Shown piece by piece: positions 1 through 10,347 of a stretch of DNA of 64,000 nt. Position 1 is the first letter of the stretch. Each line of letters begins with the position of its first letter. The stretch lies in assembly GCA_947488905.1 (NCBI GenBank), contig CANLBJ010000007.1, forward strand, positions 124,001 through 188,000, given 5' to 3'. The notes below the pieces were generated by a model. It searched no databases, had not been told where the DNA came from, and was given only the letters and a program-made list of their open reading frames with translations. This stretch comes from Ulvibacter algarum (GTDB lineage Bacteria > Bacteroidota > Bacteroidia > Flavobacteriales > Flavobacteriaceae). Made by a program: the position numbers and the translations under genes.

Positions 1-780
1 GATGAAAAAATTCTAATTCTTCCCATATTAAATGAAGACAAAACACTTCATTCTATTGTTGATTTAACATACACTAAATCAATGATACCTGTTGAATGTA
101 TGATTATGGCTGGAGGAAGAGGTAAAAGGTTGAGTCCGTTAACTGATACAATTCCAAAACCTATGTTACCTTTAGGTGATAAGCCTATAATTGAGCATAA
201 CATAGATCGTTTAATTAGCTATGGCGTTAAGAAATTTTACATATCTGTAAAATACTTAGGGGAGCAGTTAGAAGCTTATTTTGGTGATGGAAGCTCTAAA
301 GGTGTTTCTATAGAATATATTTGGGAAAATGAACCATTGGGTACAGCTGGAGCATTGAGCTTGGTAGATAATTTTGAAACTGATCGCATACTACTCATGA
401 ATAGTGATTTGTTTACAAATGTTGATTTTGAATCAATGTTTACTAAAATGCTACGTGAGGATGCAGATATGGTTGTTGCATCTACAGAATATAAAGTAGA
501 CGTACCATACGCTGTTTTTGAAACAGATGATGATCGCGTTACAGCATTCAAAGAAAAACCAACATTTAGATATCAATCTAATGCAGGTATTTATATGATT
601 AAAAAAGAAATTTTAAATCTGATACCTAAAAACGAATATTGTGACATAACTGATGTTATGCAGAAATTAGTAGATCAAAATGGTAAACTATTATTTGACC
701 CTATAATTGGTTACTGGATTGATATAGGTAAGCCTGTAGATTATGATCAAGCTCAAGAATTTATAAAACATATTGAATGA
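1..780 (+). CDS. Nucleotidyltransferase of CBS-NTP type (PtmE-like), 5'-truncated by the window edge
   Basis: Frame is open from base 1 (DEKILILPILNEDKTLHSIVDLTYTKS...) into the 82..780 ORF. Has the MAGGRGKRLSPLTDTIPKPMLPLGDKPIIEH signature. True start lies upstream of the window. Confidence 0.85.
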   Translation, partial: DEKILILPILNEDKTLHSIVDLTYTKSMIPVECMIMAGGRGKRLSPLTDTIPKPMLPLGDKPIIEHNIDRLISYGVKKFYISVKYLGEQLEAYFGDGSSKGVSIEYIWENEPLGTAGALSLVDNFETDRILLMNSDLFTNVDFESMFTKMLREDADMVVASTEYKVDVPYAVFETDDDRVTAFKEKPTFRYQSNAGIYMIKKEILNLIPKNEYCDITDVMQKLVDQNGKLLFDPIIGYWIDIGKPVDYDQAQEFIKHIE

Positions 781-1454
781 TTGCAATAATACCTGCTAGA
801 GGTGGATCAAAAGGATTACCGGGAAAGAATATCAAGCTTCTTAATGGTATTCCATTAATTGCACACACAATTAATGCAGCTTTAAAATCTAAAGCTGTTA
901 CTCGTGTTTTTGTTAATACAGATGATGAGGAAATCGCAGCTATAGCAAAAGAATATGGAGCAGAAGTTCCATTTTTAAGACCAATACATTTAGCATCAGA
1001 TACTGCTAGAGCTATTGACGTTTACGCACATTTTATTAATAAATATCACGAACTATACAACATTCATTTACAATCTTTTATCGTTTTACAGCCTACCAGC
1101 CCTTTACGATCTTCAATTGATATTGATGCAGCCATAACGCTTTTTAGCACTAAAAATGCAGATTCTGTTATCAGTTTTTGTCAAGAGCATCATCCTGTAA
1201 AGTGGCATAAATATATTACCGAAGATTATAAAATCACCCCCATATTTGAAGATACTTTAAATAATAGACAATTAGAAAAACCAAGTTTTTATCCCAATGG
1301 AGCTATTTATGTTTTTAACACAAATATTTTAAAAGCAAATACGTATTACACAGAAAACACATATGCTTACATAATGGATAGAAGTAAATCTATTGATATT
1401 GATTTTTTAGAAGATTTTCAGTATGCTGAGTTCTTACTCAGTTTGAATAAGTAA
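777..1454 (+). CDS. Acylneuraminate/legionaminate cytidylyltransferase (NeuA/LegF/PtmB family)
   Basis: N-terminal IIPARGGSKGLPGKNIKLLNGIPLIAHTI; overlaps the preceding CDS by 4 nt. Confidence 0.88.
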   Translation: MIAIIPARGGSKGLPGKNIKLLNGIPLIAHTINAALKSKAVTRVFVNTDDEEIAAIAKEYGAEVPFLRPIHLASDTARAIDVYAHFINKYHELYNIHLQSFIVLQPTSPLRSSIDIDAAITLFSTKNADSVISFCQEHHPVKWHKYITEDYKITPIFEDTLNNRQLEKPSFYPNGAIYVFNTNILKANTYYTENTYAYIMDRSKSIDIDFLEDFQYAEFLLSLNK

Positions 1455-1497
1455 ATAAGTCTTAATTAGAAATATACTTTAATTAATATATTAAAAA

Positions 1498-1992
1498 ATG
1501 AGTTTAATTTATAAGTTATTATATAACATATCTAACTACCATCAGAATTTACGTTATAAAATTTACAGAAATAATTATTCAATTAGTGATGATTTTAGAT
1601 TTAATGGAAAGGATATTTTTTTTTATGGTAAAGGATATTTAAAGATTGAGAACAATAGTTATATTGGAAGTTTATCTACAATTCAATTACACGAGAATTG
1701 TTCAGTCACAATAGGTCAAGGTTGTAGTATCAGTCATAACGTTAGAATTTACACAACTACTAAAGATCCAGATTTTGATTTTAGTGATAAAAATAATATA
1801 CCAATAAAAACTGGAGATGTCTTAATTGGAAAAAATGTATGGATTGGAGCTAATGTTTTTATTAATCCAGGGATAAAAATAGGAGATAATAGTGTAATAG
1901 GAGCAAACTCTGTTGTAACTAAAAATGTAGAGCCTTTCGGTATTTATGGTGGCGTGCCAGCTAAATTATTACGTATGAAAGATATTAAATGA
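1498..1992 (+). CDS. Left-handed beta-helix (hexapeptide) acyltransferase
   Basis: Hexapeptide repeats, IGKNVWIGANVFINPGIKIGDNSVIGANSVVTKNV. Confidence 0.8.
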   Translation: MSLIYKLLYNISNYHQNLRYKIYRNNYSISDDFRFNGKDIFFYGKGYLKIENNSYIGSLSTIQLHENCSVTIGQGCSISHNVRIYTTTKDPDFDFSDKNNIPIKTGDVLIGKNVWIGANVFINPGIKIGDNSVIGANSVVTKNVEPFGIYGGVPAKLLRMKDIK

Positions 1993-3389
1993 TAAAAAAA
2001 CTTTTTTCTCATACGTTAATATATGGTTTAGCACCTCAAATAACTCTTATAGCAAATTTTTTAGTTCTTCCAATAATAACAAAAGATTTAACTGAGGTAG
2101 ATTTTGGTGTTGCTGGTGTATTAACTGCTTATACAACTGCAATTTCTGCCTTAGCAACATTAGGACTAAGAGTAATACTTACAAATTCTTTTTTTAAATC
2201 CCCAGGACATTACAAATGGCGATGGCGTCAGATTTATGGATTTTTAAATTTGTGGAATCTAATTTATGCCATCATTGTAGGTTTTTTGGTTTATTTTGCG
2301 GTACCGGAAATAGCAAAACAAAATATTTGGATTATTGTTTTATTAAATACTGCACCTTTAATTCTTTTTGGTCCTACAGCAGCTATTGGTAAACAATATT
2401 ATCAACTACGACAAAAACCTATGCCTATTGCTATACGGAGTTTGATTTTTGGTTTGTTAACTACAGGACTTAACATTATTTTAATTTCGCATTACCAGAT
2501 GGGTTATATGGGCTGGTTTTGGTCTGCTTTTGTTACATTAATTTTATCAAATGCATCTTACTGGATCCCATTAAATTTTAAAGAAGGATTAAGGCCTATA
2601 TACAATTTTAAATGGAAATATTTAAAACAGTCTTTAAAAGTATCTCTACCTACAATCCCTCATTTTTACGGTAGCTATTTATTAAATAGTAGTGACCGCC
2701 TTGTTATGGATCAATTAAGTGTACCTACAGGAGATATAGGAAAATATAATGTAGCAAACACATTTGGTGTACTTGGAGAAGGTTTTTCAACAGCTGTGGG
2801 TTGGGCATTGGGTCCAATACTTACAAAAAAATACAAAGACAATAAGCTTACCGAAGCTCGCGATTTACTTTTTATGGTTCAAATTTTATTTTTTGTGGTA
2901 ACTTTTGTACCATCAATTTTTTTTAAAGAAATTTTTGAGATATTAATAAAGAATGATACATTAAATAAAATGTATCCTTTGGCTATAATATTATTTATGT
3001 CCATAAACTATCGCCCCATGTATTTTGCTTCAAATAGTTTTCTTTTTTATTATGAAAAAACGCACAAACTATGGCGTGTTTCATTTGTAGCAGGAGGAGC
3101 TAATGTATTATTGAATATTATATTAATCCCACTTTATGGATTTGAAGTAGCAGCTTACACAACATTTATTTCTTTTTTATATATTGGGTATGCAGGATTT
3201 TATTTTAAAGAATTTAAAGAATTAAACAATGTTAAATATTATCCATTACTGTGGTTTTTTGCTACTATTTCATTGATGATATTAGCATACTTTATTGTAG
3301 ACTTATCTCTAATTGTAAAAATTGTTATAGCCCTTTCTGCTTTACTTACAGGGGTGTTCTTTATATTAAAACTAAATAAAAAAATCTAA
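1989..3389 (+). CDS. Oligosaccharide flippase (Wzx-type)
   Basis: Polytopic 466-aa protein in a polysaccharide locus; MATE/PST-like sequence. Confidence 0.78.
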   Translation: MIKKLFSHTLIYGLAPQITLIANFLVLPIITKDLTEVDFGVAGVLTAYTTAISALATLGLRVILTNSFFKSPGHYKWRWRQIYGFLNLWNLIYAIIVGFLVYFAVPEIAKQNIWIIVLLNTAPLILFGPTAAIGKQYYQLRQKPMPIAIRSLIFGLLTTGLNIILISHYQMGYMGWFWSAFVTLILSNASYWIPLNFKEGLRPIYNFKWKYLKQSLKVSLPTIPHFYGSYLLNSSDRLVMDQLSVPTGDIGKYNVANTFGVLGEGFSTAVGWALGPILTKKYKDNKLTEARDLLFMVQILFFVVTFVPSIFFKEIFEILIKNDTLNKMYPLAIILFMSINYRPMYFASNSFLFYYEKTHKLWRVSFVAGGANVLLNIILIPLYGFEVAAYTTFISFLYIGYAGFYFKEFKELNNVKYYPLLWFFATISLMILAYFIVDLSLIVKIVIALSALLTGVFFILKLNKKI

Positions 3390-3393
3390 TTAC

Positions 3394-4815
3394 GTGAATA
3401 AAGAAAATCGAAAAGCCATATTATTAGATTTTAAGAATCTTGAAAATGATGCTATTGTAAATAGTTGGCACATTATGGATATTGATTTATGGCCCATTAT
3501 TAAAGACACATTGTTTTTTGATGTAATAAAACCACCTGGAAGATTAGCTGGATTTAAAATTGCAATACGCAATTTTCTGTTTACAATTAATTACAATAAT
3601 AAAACTATTCCAGCTTTTAAAAACCCTGTAAATGCGGTATTTATAGCTAGTGACACTACAAGGATTGTAAAAGAAGGAAACTTATACAATAAGTATTTTG
3701 ATCCAATGATGGATTATTTAGAAACTAAAGACAAACAATCTTGTTTGGTCGAATTTAGTAAGCTTAAGGGTACAGATTATTATAAAGATTATCGCTTAAT
3801 TGATGGTTTACAATATTTAAAAAAACCTTCGGAAACATTCAAAATAAAAGAGCTTCGTCAGCTTCTTAATTTTGATGTTATCATAAAAACTTTATGTGAA
3901 AAATATGGTCTTAAATACAATTATATTCTAGAAAAAATAAAAATAAAAGCTAATACCACTTTGATGTGGAGAGACTATTTTGATGGATTATTTCAAACAA
4001 ATACACCTTCGTTCGTAGGAGTATTGTGTTATTATTGTGAGCCAAGTTATGGTGCTTTGTTAGCTGCAAAGAAAAAAAATATTCCAACAATAGATATGCA
4101 ACATGGAGGTCAAGGTTCTGGACATTTTGCCTATACTTATAATACTAATTCAGCTAAACTAAATTTATTGCCCAATTACTTTTGGGTTTGGGATACTGCT
4201 AGTGCAAATCATTTAAATAGTTGGCTGCCAGAAAATAGAATATTACAAGGAGGAAATCCCTCATTAAAAAAAGACGAAGGATTAGCGTTAAAATCTAAAC
4301 TACCAGATAATGCTCACTTAATATTATATACCTTGCAAACAACAATTAAGCCTTTGGTGCCTTTGTTTTTAATTGATGCAATTAAAAGTTCAAGCAAAGA
4401 ATATTTGTGGTGGTTTAGACTTCATCCACGGATGAAAACTGAGGAGAAAAAAGAATTAATGCAGGTTTTAAAAGAGAACAACATTTACGATAAAATTAAT
4501 TTTATGGAGGCTAATAAACTTAGTCTTTCAACCATTTTAGGGGCAGCAACAGTACATATATCATCTTATTCAGGAAGCTTGATTGAAGCCGCACTATTGA
4601 ACGTCCCCTTAAATGTGACTTTCACAGAAATTGGTAGAGAGTATTTTTCTGATTTAATTGATCAAAAACAGCTTCATTATTATAATCCTGAAGTCAATAA
4701 CGATTTTTTGAATCTTATTAACGAATCTATCTCCGTAAATGTTCAGAACAACAATGATGATGTAACTAATTATCAAGCTATTTTAGATAGCTTGATGGTT
4801 AAAAAAAAGAATTAG
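3394..4815 (+). CDS. Hypothetical polysaccharide biosynthesis protein (possible glycosyltransferase)
   Basis: 473-aa ORF with GTG start, in operon; GT-B-like C-terminus (HISSYSGSLIEAALLNVPLNVTF). Confidence 0.6.
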   Translation: MNKENRKAILLDFKNLENDAIVNSWHIMDIDLWPIIKDTLFFDVIKPPGRLAGFKIAIRNFLFTINYNNKTIPAFKNPVNAVFIASDTTRIVKEGNLYNKYFDPMMDYLETKDKQSCLVEFSKLKGTDYYKDYRLIDGLQYLKKPSETFKIKELRQLLNFDVIIKTLCEKYGLKYNYILEKIKIKANTTLMWRDYFDGLFQTNTPSFVGVLCYYCEPSYGALLAAKKKNIPTIDMQHGGQGSGHFAYTYNTNSAKLNLLPNYFWVWDTASANHLNSWLPENRILQGGNPSLKKDEGLALKSKLPDNAHLILYTLQTTIKPLVPLFLIDAIKSSSKEYLWWFRLHPRMKTEEKKELMQVLKENNIYDKINFMEANKLSLSTILGAATVHISSYSGSLIEAALLNVPLNVTFTEIGREYFSDLIDQKQLHYYNPEVNNDFLNLINESISVNVQNNNDDVTNYQAILDSLMVKKKN

Positions 4816-4819
4816 GGGT

Positions 4820-5506
4820 ATGAAAAAATTAAAGCATTTCTTTATAAAAGTTTTTGAATATTTAGTTTTTAACTTAAATTTTAACAGATCTACTGGTATT
4901 TTGGGTAATAATATTATTTTCAAAGGAAGTAGAATAACTGGTAATGTAAGTATTAAAGAGGGATGTAAAATTCAAAGTGGTGCATCTTTAAAAACAGGAA
5001 GTTCAATTACTGTAGGTAGATACACTTCAATTAATGGACCTAATACTGATGTTTTTTCATTGATAAATAATATACATATTGGATCTTTTTGCAGTATAGC
5101 AAGGAGTGTTTCCATTCAAGAATTTAATCATAATTATAAAACGATAACTTCTTACGCAATTAAACAAAATATTTTCAACGATAAAAAAAGTGCAGATTTA
5201 TATTCAAATGGTGATATAATAATTGGGAATGACGTTTGGATAGGTGCTCAATGTGTAATATTGTCTGGTGCCATTATAGGTAATGGAGCAATAGTGGCAG
5301 CAAACAGTGTTGTAAATAAAAAAGTGCCTCCTTATGCAATTGTAGGTGGATCACCAGCTAAAGTAATTGGTTATAGATTTGATGAAAAGATTATAACAAA
5401 ATTACAATTTCTCAAATGGTGGGATTGGCCAATTGAAAAAATTAAAGAAAATAAATCTTTATTTTCAGTCGATTTAACTCTTGAAATGCTAAACTCCATA
5501 AAATAA
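4820..5506 (+). CDS. CatB-related O-acetyltransferase
   Basis: Hexapeptide repeat region IGNDVWIGAQCVILSGAIIGNGAIVAANSVV and C-terminal WWDWP motif. Confidence 0.82.
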   Translation: MKKLKHFFIKVFEYLVFNLNFNRSTGILGNNIIFKGSRITGNVSIKEGCKIQSGASLKTGSSITVGRYTSINGPNTDVFSLINNIHIGSFCSIARSVSIQEFNHNYKTITSYAIKQNIFNDKKSADLYSNGDIIIGNDVWIGAQCVILSGAIIGNGAIVAANSVVNKKVPPYAIVGGSPAKVIGYRFDEKIITKLQFLKWWDWPIEKIKENKSLFSVDLTLEMLNSIK

Positions 5507-5515
5507 GAATAAGTT

Positions 5516-6625
5516 ATGAAATTGGTATATATTGTAGATTTCCCCATTGATGGTAACTCTGGTAAAAATAAAGCTACTAAAGAGAAGGCGAAAGCATTAA
5601 AAAATAAAATAGGTATTGATAATTTTCATTTTTTACACCCAAAAAAGTATAATTCAAGGTTTCAAAAAATAACTAGTAAACTTTTTTTTGACTTTTATGT
5701 TTTAAGCAAAATTCTTTTTATTAAACAAATAGATGTTGTTGTCCAACGTGTTTTATTTACTCCATTAACACGATTTTTTTTATATATAAGAGGTGTTAAA
5801 GTAATAAGTGAATACCACGCAGATTTTAAAGAAGAAATACCTTTTTTAAATAAGACTAAACTTGAAAAAAAAGTACTTTATTTTATGTCTTATTTTTACA
5901 GCTTAAATTATTCGCTAAGCAATGGTATAATTTTTAATCATCCTAACTTAAAGAGTAAATTTGATAAAATATATAAAAAACCTTCTATTTATTCATACAA
6001 TGGGGCAAATACAGAAATTTTTAATGTAAAACCATTAAGTGTCTCTAGAGAAAAACTTGATTTACCAAATGACAAGATGATCTTCCTGTTTTTAGGTTCA
6101 GTATCACAATGGCATGGAGTAGATTACCTTATTAATATTTTTACAACGGACACATTTATTAATCATGATGAATGTATTCTTTATATTGTAGGGGGAAGTG
6201 AAAATGTTTATGTAAATAAGTTAAAAAAACAAGCAGAAGTTAATCCCAATATAAAATTTGTTCCGCCAGTTGATAATGTTTTAGCATCAGAATACATAAG
6301 TGCATCTAACTTTTGTTTATTACCAGCTAAACAAATAAGAATAAGTCCTGGAAGTCCTTTAAAGTTGTATGACTATATTGCTTGTGGAAAAGCCATTATT
6401 ACTCAAGATAATTTAAAAGGATATTCAGATGAAGTAGAAAATTACAATTTAGGTTTTACAGTTGATTTTAGAGAAGCTAACTCAGCAGCTGTAAAAATGA
6501 TTTCTTTAACAGAAGATATAAATTATGAACAATTTGAGTCTCATAATAGAAATATTGCAAAAACAGAGCTATCTTGGAACAATAGAATTGACAAATGGTA
6601 TAATTTTATTGATAATATTTCATAA
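5516..6625 (+). CDS. Glycosyltransferase family 4
   Basis: GT-B fold pattern: FLGSVSQWHGVDYLI ... GSPLKLYDYIACGKAII. Confidence 0.75.
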   Translation: MKLVYIVDFPIDGNSGKNKATKEKAKALKNKIGIDNFHFLHPKKYNSRFQKITSKLFFDFYVLSKILFIKQIDVVVQRVLFTPLTRFFLYIRGVKVISEYHADFKEEIPFLNKTKLEKKVLYFMSYFYSLNYSLSNGIIFNHPNLKSKFDKIYKKPSIYSYNGANTEIFNVKPLSVSREKLDLPNDKMIFLFLGSVSQWHGVDYLINIFTTDTFINHDECILYIVGGSENVYVNKLKKQAEVNPNIKFVPPVDNVLASEYISASNFCLLPAKQIRISPGSPLKLYDYIACGKAIITQDNLKGYSDEVENYNLGFTVDFREANSAAVKMISLTEDINYEQFESHNRNIAKTELSWNNRIDKWYNFIDNIS

Positions 6626-7789
6626 ATGTTAGATTTTCTATTAATTATAGTAATTGTCGTGGCTGGTTTTCAAATAAAACATTTATTTGCATCATCCATA
6701 GATACCTCTGATAGTAAAACACTATCGTATTTATGGATGTATCATTTATTATTTGGTTTAATTTATTGGTTTTATATATCTTTTGTTTCAGGTGGTGATG
6801 CTTTACATTATTATTTAATGGCTAAGGAGCAAAGTCTAGCAGAAGTAGTGTTATTATTCATTCTCAGAGGTTCTGGTACTGCAGGAATGTTTATGTTTAC
6901 TTTTTTGCCAGCAAAAATATTTACTTTTTTAACAGTATCCTTGTTGTACACCTTAGTTGGTTATATAGGAATGGTTTTTTTTTATGTTTTAACAATTAAT
7001 AATATTAAATTTAATAGTAGAATATTTGGTATAAAGATTTTTCCTCTAATATTTTTTCTACCTAATTTTCATTTTTGGTCAGCAGGTTTAGGTAAAGACA
7101 CAATTTGTTTTTTTTGTATTGGTTTATTCTTTTATGCTATGCAAAAACCAAGAAAACATTACTTGAAAATATTTATTGCTTTGGGTCTATCATATATTGT
7201 TAGGCCTCATATTACAATATTTTTAGTTGGTTCATTTGGAGTTGCATTTATGCTAAGTGCATCTCTAAAATTTTACCAAAAAGCTTTATTTGCAGGTTTT
7301 TTTTTAATAATTTTTGTTGTGTTATTTAGTAAGTTTATGAGTTTTGTAAATTTGGACAGCTTTGATTCAGATTCCATACAATCTTTTTCTGAGACAAAGA
7401 CTAAAAACTTAAGTAGATCAACTACTGGTAGTAGCGTTGATATTTCATCATACCCATATCCTTTTAAGGTTTTAACATTTTTATATAGACCTTTCTTTTT
7501 TGATATAAATAACATTTTAGCTGTTATCGCTTCATTTGAAAATTTAGTTTTGTTAATATTAAGTATTAAATTTATTAGTTGTAATCCATTAAAATTATGG
7601 CGTAAAGCGACATATTTTTATAAGGGAGTTTTTATCTTCTTTTTAATAGGAGCATTAACATTTCCTTTAATTCTAGGAAATCTCGGTATAATGCTAAGGC
7701 AAAAAAACATGTTTTTACCTGCTTTTTTCTTTATATGTTTATGGGCTTTTTCTTATAAACAGGAACAGTATTTATTAAAACAGAAATAA
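6626..7789 (+). CDS. Wzy-like polytopic membrane protein (candidate polysaccharide polymerase)
   Basis: 387-aa multi-TM protein in a locus that otherwise lacks a polymerase. Confidence 0.55.
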   Translation: MLDFLLIIVIVVAGFQIKHLFASSIDTSDSKTLSYLWMYHLLFGLIYWFYISFVSGGDALHYYLMAKEQSLAEVVLLFILRGSGTAGMFMFTFLPAKIFTFLTVSLLYTLVGYIGMVFFYVLTINNIKFNSRIFGIKIFPLIFFLPNFHFWSAGLGKDTICFFCIGLFFYAMQKPRKHYLKIFIALGLSYIVRPHITIFLVGSFGVAFMLSASLKFYQKALFAGFFLIIFVVLFSKFMSFVNLDSFDSDSIQSFSETKTKNLSRSTTGSSVDISSYPYPFKVLTFLYRPFFFDINNILAVIASFENLVLLILSIKFISCNPLKLWRKATYFYKGVFIFFLIGALTFPLILGNLGIMLRQKNMFLPAFFFICLWAFSYKQEQYLLKQK

Positions 7790-7793
7790 ATAA

Positions 7794-9167
7794 ATGGAAA
7801 AGTATTATAAGATGGCTCCGCATTTTTTACAAAATATAGCCATATCTCTTTTTAATTTTTTTCATTACAGAATAAGATATGGCAATCTTTATAAAGAATA
7901 TCGATCTACTTTTGATCAAAATCGTCATTTATCATTATTACAACTTAAAGAGTTACAGAAACAAAAACTTATTGATTTATTTAATCACGCAACTACAAAT
8001 TCAAGTTTTTATAGAAATAAATATAAAAGAATAAAAACGTTAAGTGATTTAAATAAACTATCACAACTCCCATTGGTTTCAAAAGAAGAAATTAGAAAAA
8101 ATATATCTTCTATTCGTACAATACCTTTAAAGTATAGACAAGTTTTTGAAACTGGAGGTACAACAGGTCTGTCAATGCATGTTGTATACACCAAAAACAA
8201 TTTACAAGAGCGTTTTGCAATGCTTGACTCCTTTCGTGGTCAATATAATTACAAACTTGGATGTAAATCAGCTTGGTTTTCAGGAAAAAACATCATTACC
8301 TATCGAGATTTAAAAACAAATCGCTTTTGGAAAACAGATTACTTATATAATATTCGTTATTATTCTTCATTTCATTTAAAAAAGGATTATTTAAAATTTT
8401 ATTTAGAAAATTTAATTAAATACAAACCTCAATTTTTAATTGGATACCCTTCTTGCATGATAGAAATTGCAGAGTTTGGTCTTTCACAAGGCTATGATTT
8501 TCCTTCTAATGTAGTAAAAGCTATTTTTCCAACCTCAGAAACATTCTCATCAGAAAATCAGCAATCTCTTGAGTTATTTTTTAAAGCAAAGGTGTATGAT
8601 CAATATGCTTCATCTGAAGGTGCACCATTTATTACAGAGTGTAAATATCGTAACTTACATATGCAATTGCAAAGCGGAGTTTTTGAAGTATTGGATTGTG
8701 ATAATGTTCCTTCAAATGAGGGTAGGTTAGTAGTAACCTCATTTACAAGTTATGGAACGCCATTAATTAGATACGACATAGGTGATCGTGTTATTTTAGG
8801 AAAAGGAAGTTGTACTTGTGGCGATAATAATCCTTTAATTGAAAAGATTTCTGGTCGTGAAGTAGATTTTGTATATTCATTAGAAACAGGTAAAATATTC
8901 TTAGGAAATATCTCAAACACATTAAAAAAAGTAAAAGGTGTTAAAAAATTTCAAGTAATTCAGAACAGTTTAGACTCTATTGATATTAACCTTATTATTA
9001 ATCCAGAATATTTTACAAAAGAAATGGAAATACAATTTTTAAATAATTGGAGAGATCGATTAGGATTAAAGATGGGAATTAAAATAAACGTTATTAATCA
9101 TATTCCTGCTGCTGTAAGTGGCAAATATCAAATGGTTATTAATAACATAAAACATTTACTAGATTAA
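7794..9167 (+). CDS. Phenylacetate-CoA ligase/CapK-like adenylate-forming protein
   Basis: ETGGTTGLSMHVVYT, YASSEGAPFITEC, RYDIGDRV motifs of the PaaK/CapK family. Confidence 0.82.
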   Translation: MEKYYKMAPHFLQNIAISLFNFFHYRIRYGNLYKEYRSTFDQNRHLSLLQLKELQKQKLIDLFNHATTNSSFYRNKYKRIKTLSDLNKLSQLPLVSKEEIRKNISSIRTIPLKYRQVFETGGTTGLSMHVVYTKNNLQERFAMLDSFRGQYNYKLGCKSAWFSGKNIITYRDLKTNRFWKTDYLYNIRYYSSFHLKKDYLKFYLENLIKYKPQFLIGYPSCMIEIAEFGLSQGYDFPSNVVKAIFPTSETFSSENQQSLELFFKAKVYDQYASSEGAPFITECKYRNLHMQLQSGVFEVLDCDNVPSNEGRLVVTSFTSYGTPLIRYDIGDRVILGKGSCTCGDNNPLIEKISGREVDFVYSLETGKIFLGNISNTLKKVKGVKKFQVIQNSLDSIDINLIINPEYFTKEMEIQFLNNWRDRLGLKMGIKINVINHIPAAVSGKYQMVINNIKHLLD

Positions 9168-9174
9168 AATATTT

Positions 9175-10335
9175 ATGCGTAGACAAAAACTCATAAGAAT
9201 TACCACAATACCATTATCATTAGAAAAGCTTCTTGAAGGACAACTAACCTTTATGAAAGACTATTTTGATGTGACTGCAATTTCAGCAGAAAAAGAACGC
9301 CTAGAAGAGTATGGTAAGCTTAATGGGGTTGCTACTAAACATATTGAACTAACAAGAAAGATAACGCCCATAAAGGATTTAAAAGCTGTCTATGAGCTTT
9401 ACCGTCATCTTAAAAAGGAGAAACCTTTAATTGTACATACACATACACCTAAGGCAGGTATTGTAGGGATGATGGCAGCCTATTTTGCTAAAGTGCCTTT
9501 GCGATTACATACCGTAGCAGGTCTTCCACTTATGGAAGCTACTGGAATGAAAAGAAAAGTATTAGATTTTGTAGAAAAGCTAACATATAAATTTTCTACA
9601 AATGTGTATCCAAACTCTAAAGGACTTTATGATTTTATACTTTCAGAAAAGTTTACTAAACCAAGTAAACTAAAAGTTTTAGGAAAGGGAAGTTCTAATG
9701 GTATTGACACTTCTTATTTTGATCCATCTTTATATTCTAAAAAGTTTATAGCACAACAAAAAAGTAAATGGAACATTCCATTAACTGATTTTGTTTTTGT
9801 TTTTGTTGGCAGAATGGTTGCAGATAAAGGTGTAAATGAAATGGTAGGAGCGTTTCAGCAGTTATTAAAAGAAAATAGTAATTGCACCTTGCTTTTAGTT
9901 GGACCATTTGAAGAAGAATTAGATCCATTAAATCCATCAGTTGTTGAGGCAATTAAAACAAACAATAAAATAGTACACGCTGGTTATCAAAATGATGTGA
10001 GGCCATTTTTTGCAATGAGTGATGGGTTGGTTTTTCCAAGCTATAGAGAAGGTTTTCCTAATGTAGTTTTACAAGCAGGAGCTATGGGTTTACCTGCCAT
10101 AGTATCAAATATTAATGGTTGTAATGAGATTGTAACCTCTGGGGAAAATGGAATTATTATTCCTGTAAAAGATGAAGTTGCCACGTTAGAAGCGATGAGA
10201 GCGTTATTGATTAGTGAAAATTTTCAATTAACACTTAAAAAAAATGCGCGAAAAACAATTGTAGAAAACTACGATCGTCAAGAGATGTTCCAATATTTAT
10301 TAAACGAATACAAACTTTTACAATCAAACCTTTGA
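9175..10335 (+). CDS. Glycosyltransferase family 4
   Basis: HTHTPKAGIVGMMAAYFAKVPLRLHTVAG ... FPSYREGFPNVVLQAGAMGLPAI. Confidence 0.87.
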   Translation: MRRQKLIRITTIPLSLEKLLEGQLTFMKDYFDVTAISAEKERLEEYGKLNGVATKHIELTRKITPIKDLKAVYELYRHLKKEKPLIVHTHTPKAGIVGMMAAYFAKVPLRLHTVAGLPLMEATGMKRKVLDFVEKLTYKFSTNVYPNSKGLYDFILSEKFTKPSKLKVLGKGSSNGIDTSYFDPSLYSKKFIAQQKSKWNIPLTDFVFVFVGRMVADKGVNEMVGAFQQLLKENSNCTLLLVGPFEEELDPLNPSVVEAIKTNNKIVHAGYQNDVRPFFAMSDGLVFPSYREGFPNVVLQAGAMGLPAIVSNINGCNEIVTSGENGIIIPVKDEVATLEAMRALLISENFQLTLKKNARKTIVENYDRQEMFQYLLNEYKLLQSNL

Positions 10336-10344
10336 TATATTTGC
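10336..10344 (+). promoter_or_regulatory. Bacteroidetes -7 element (TATATTTGC)
   Basis: TAnnTTTG match ending 4 nt before the GTG start at 10348. Confidence 0.5.
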
Positions 10345-10347
10345 ACT

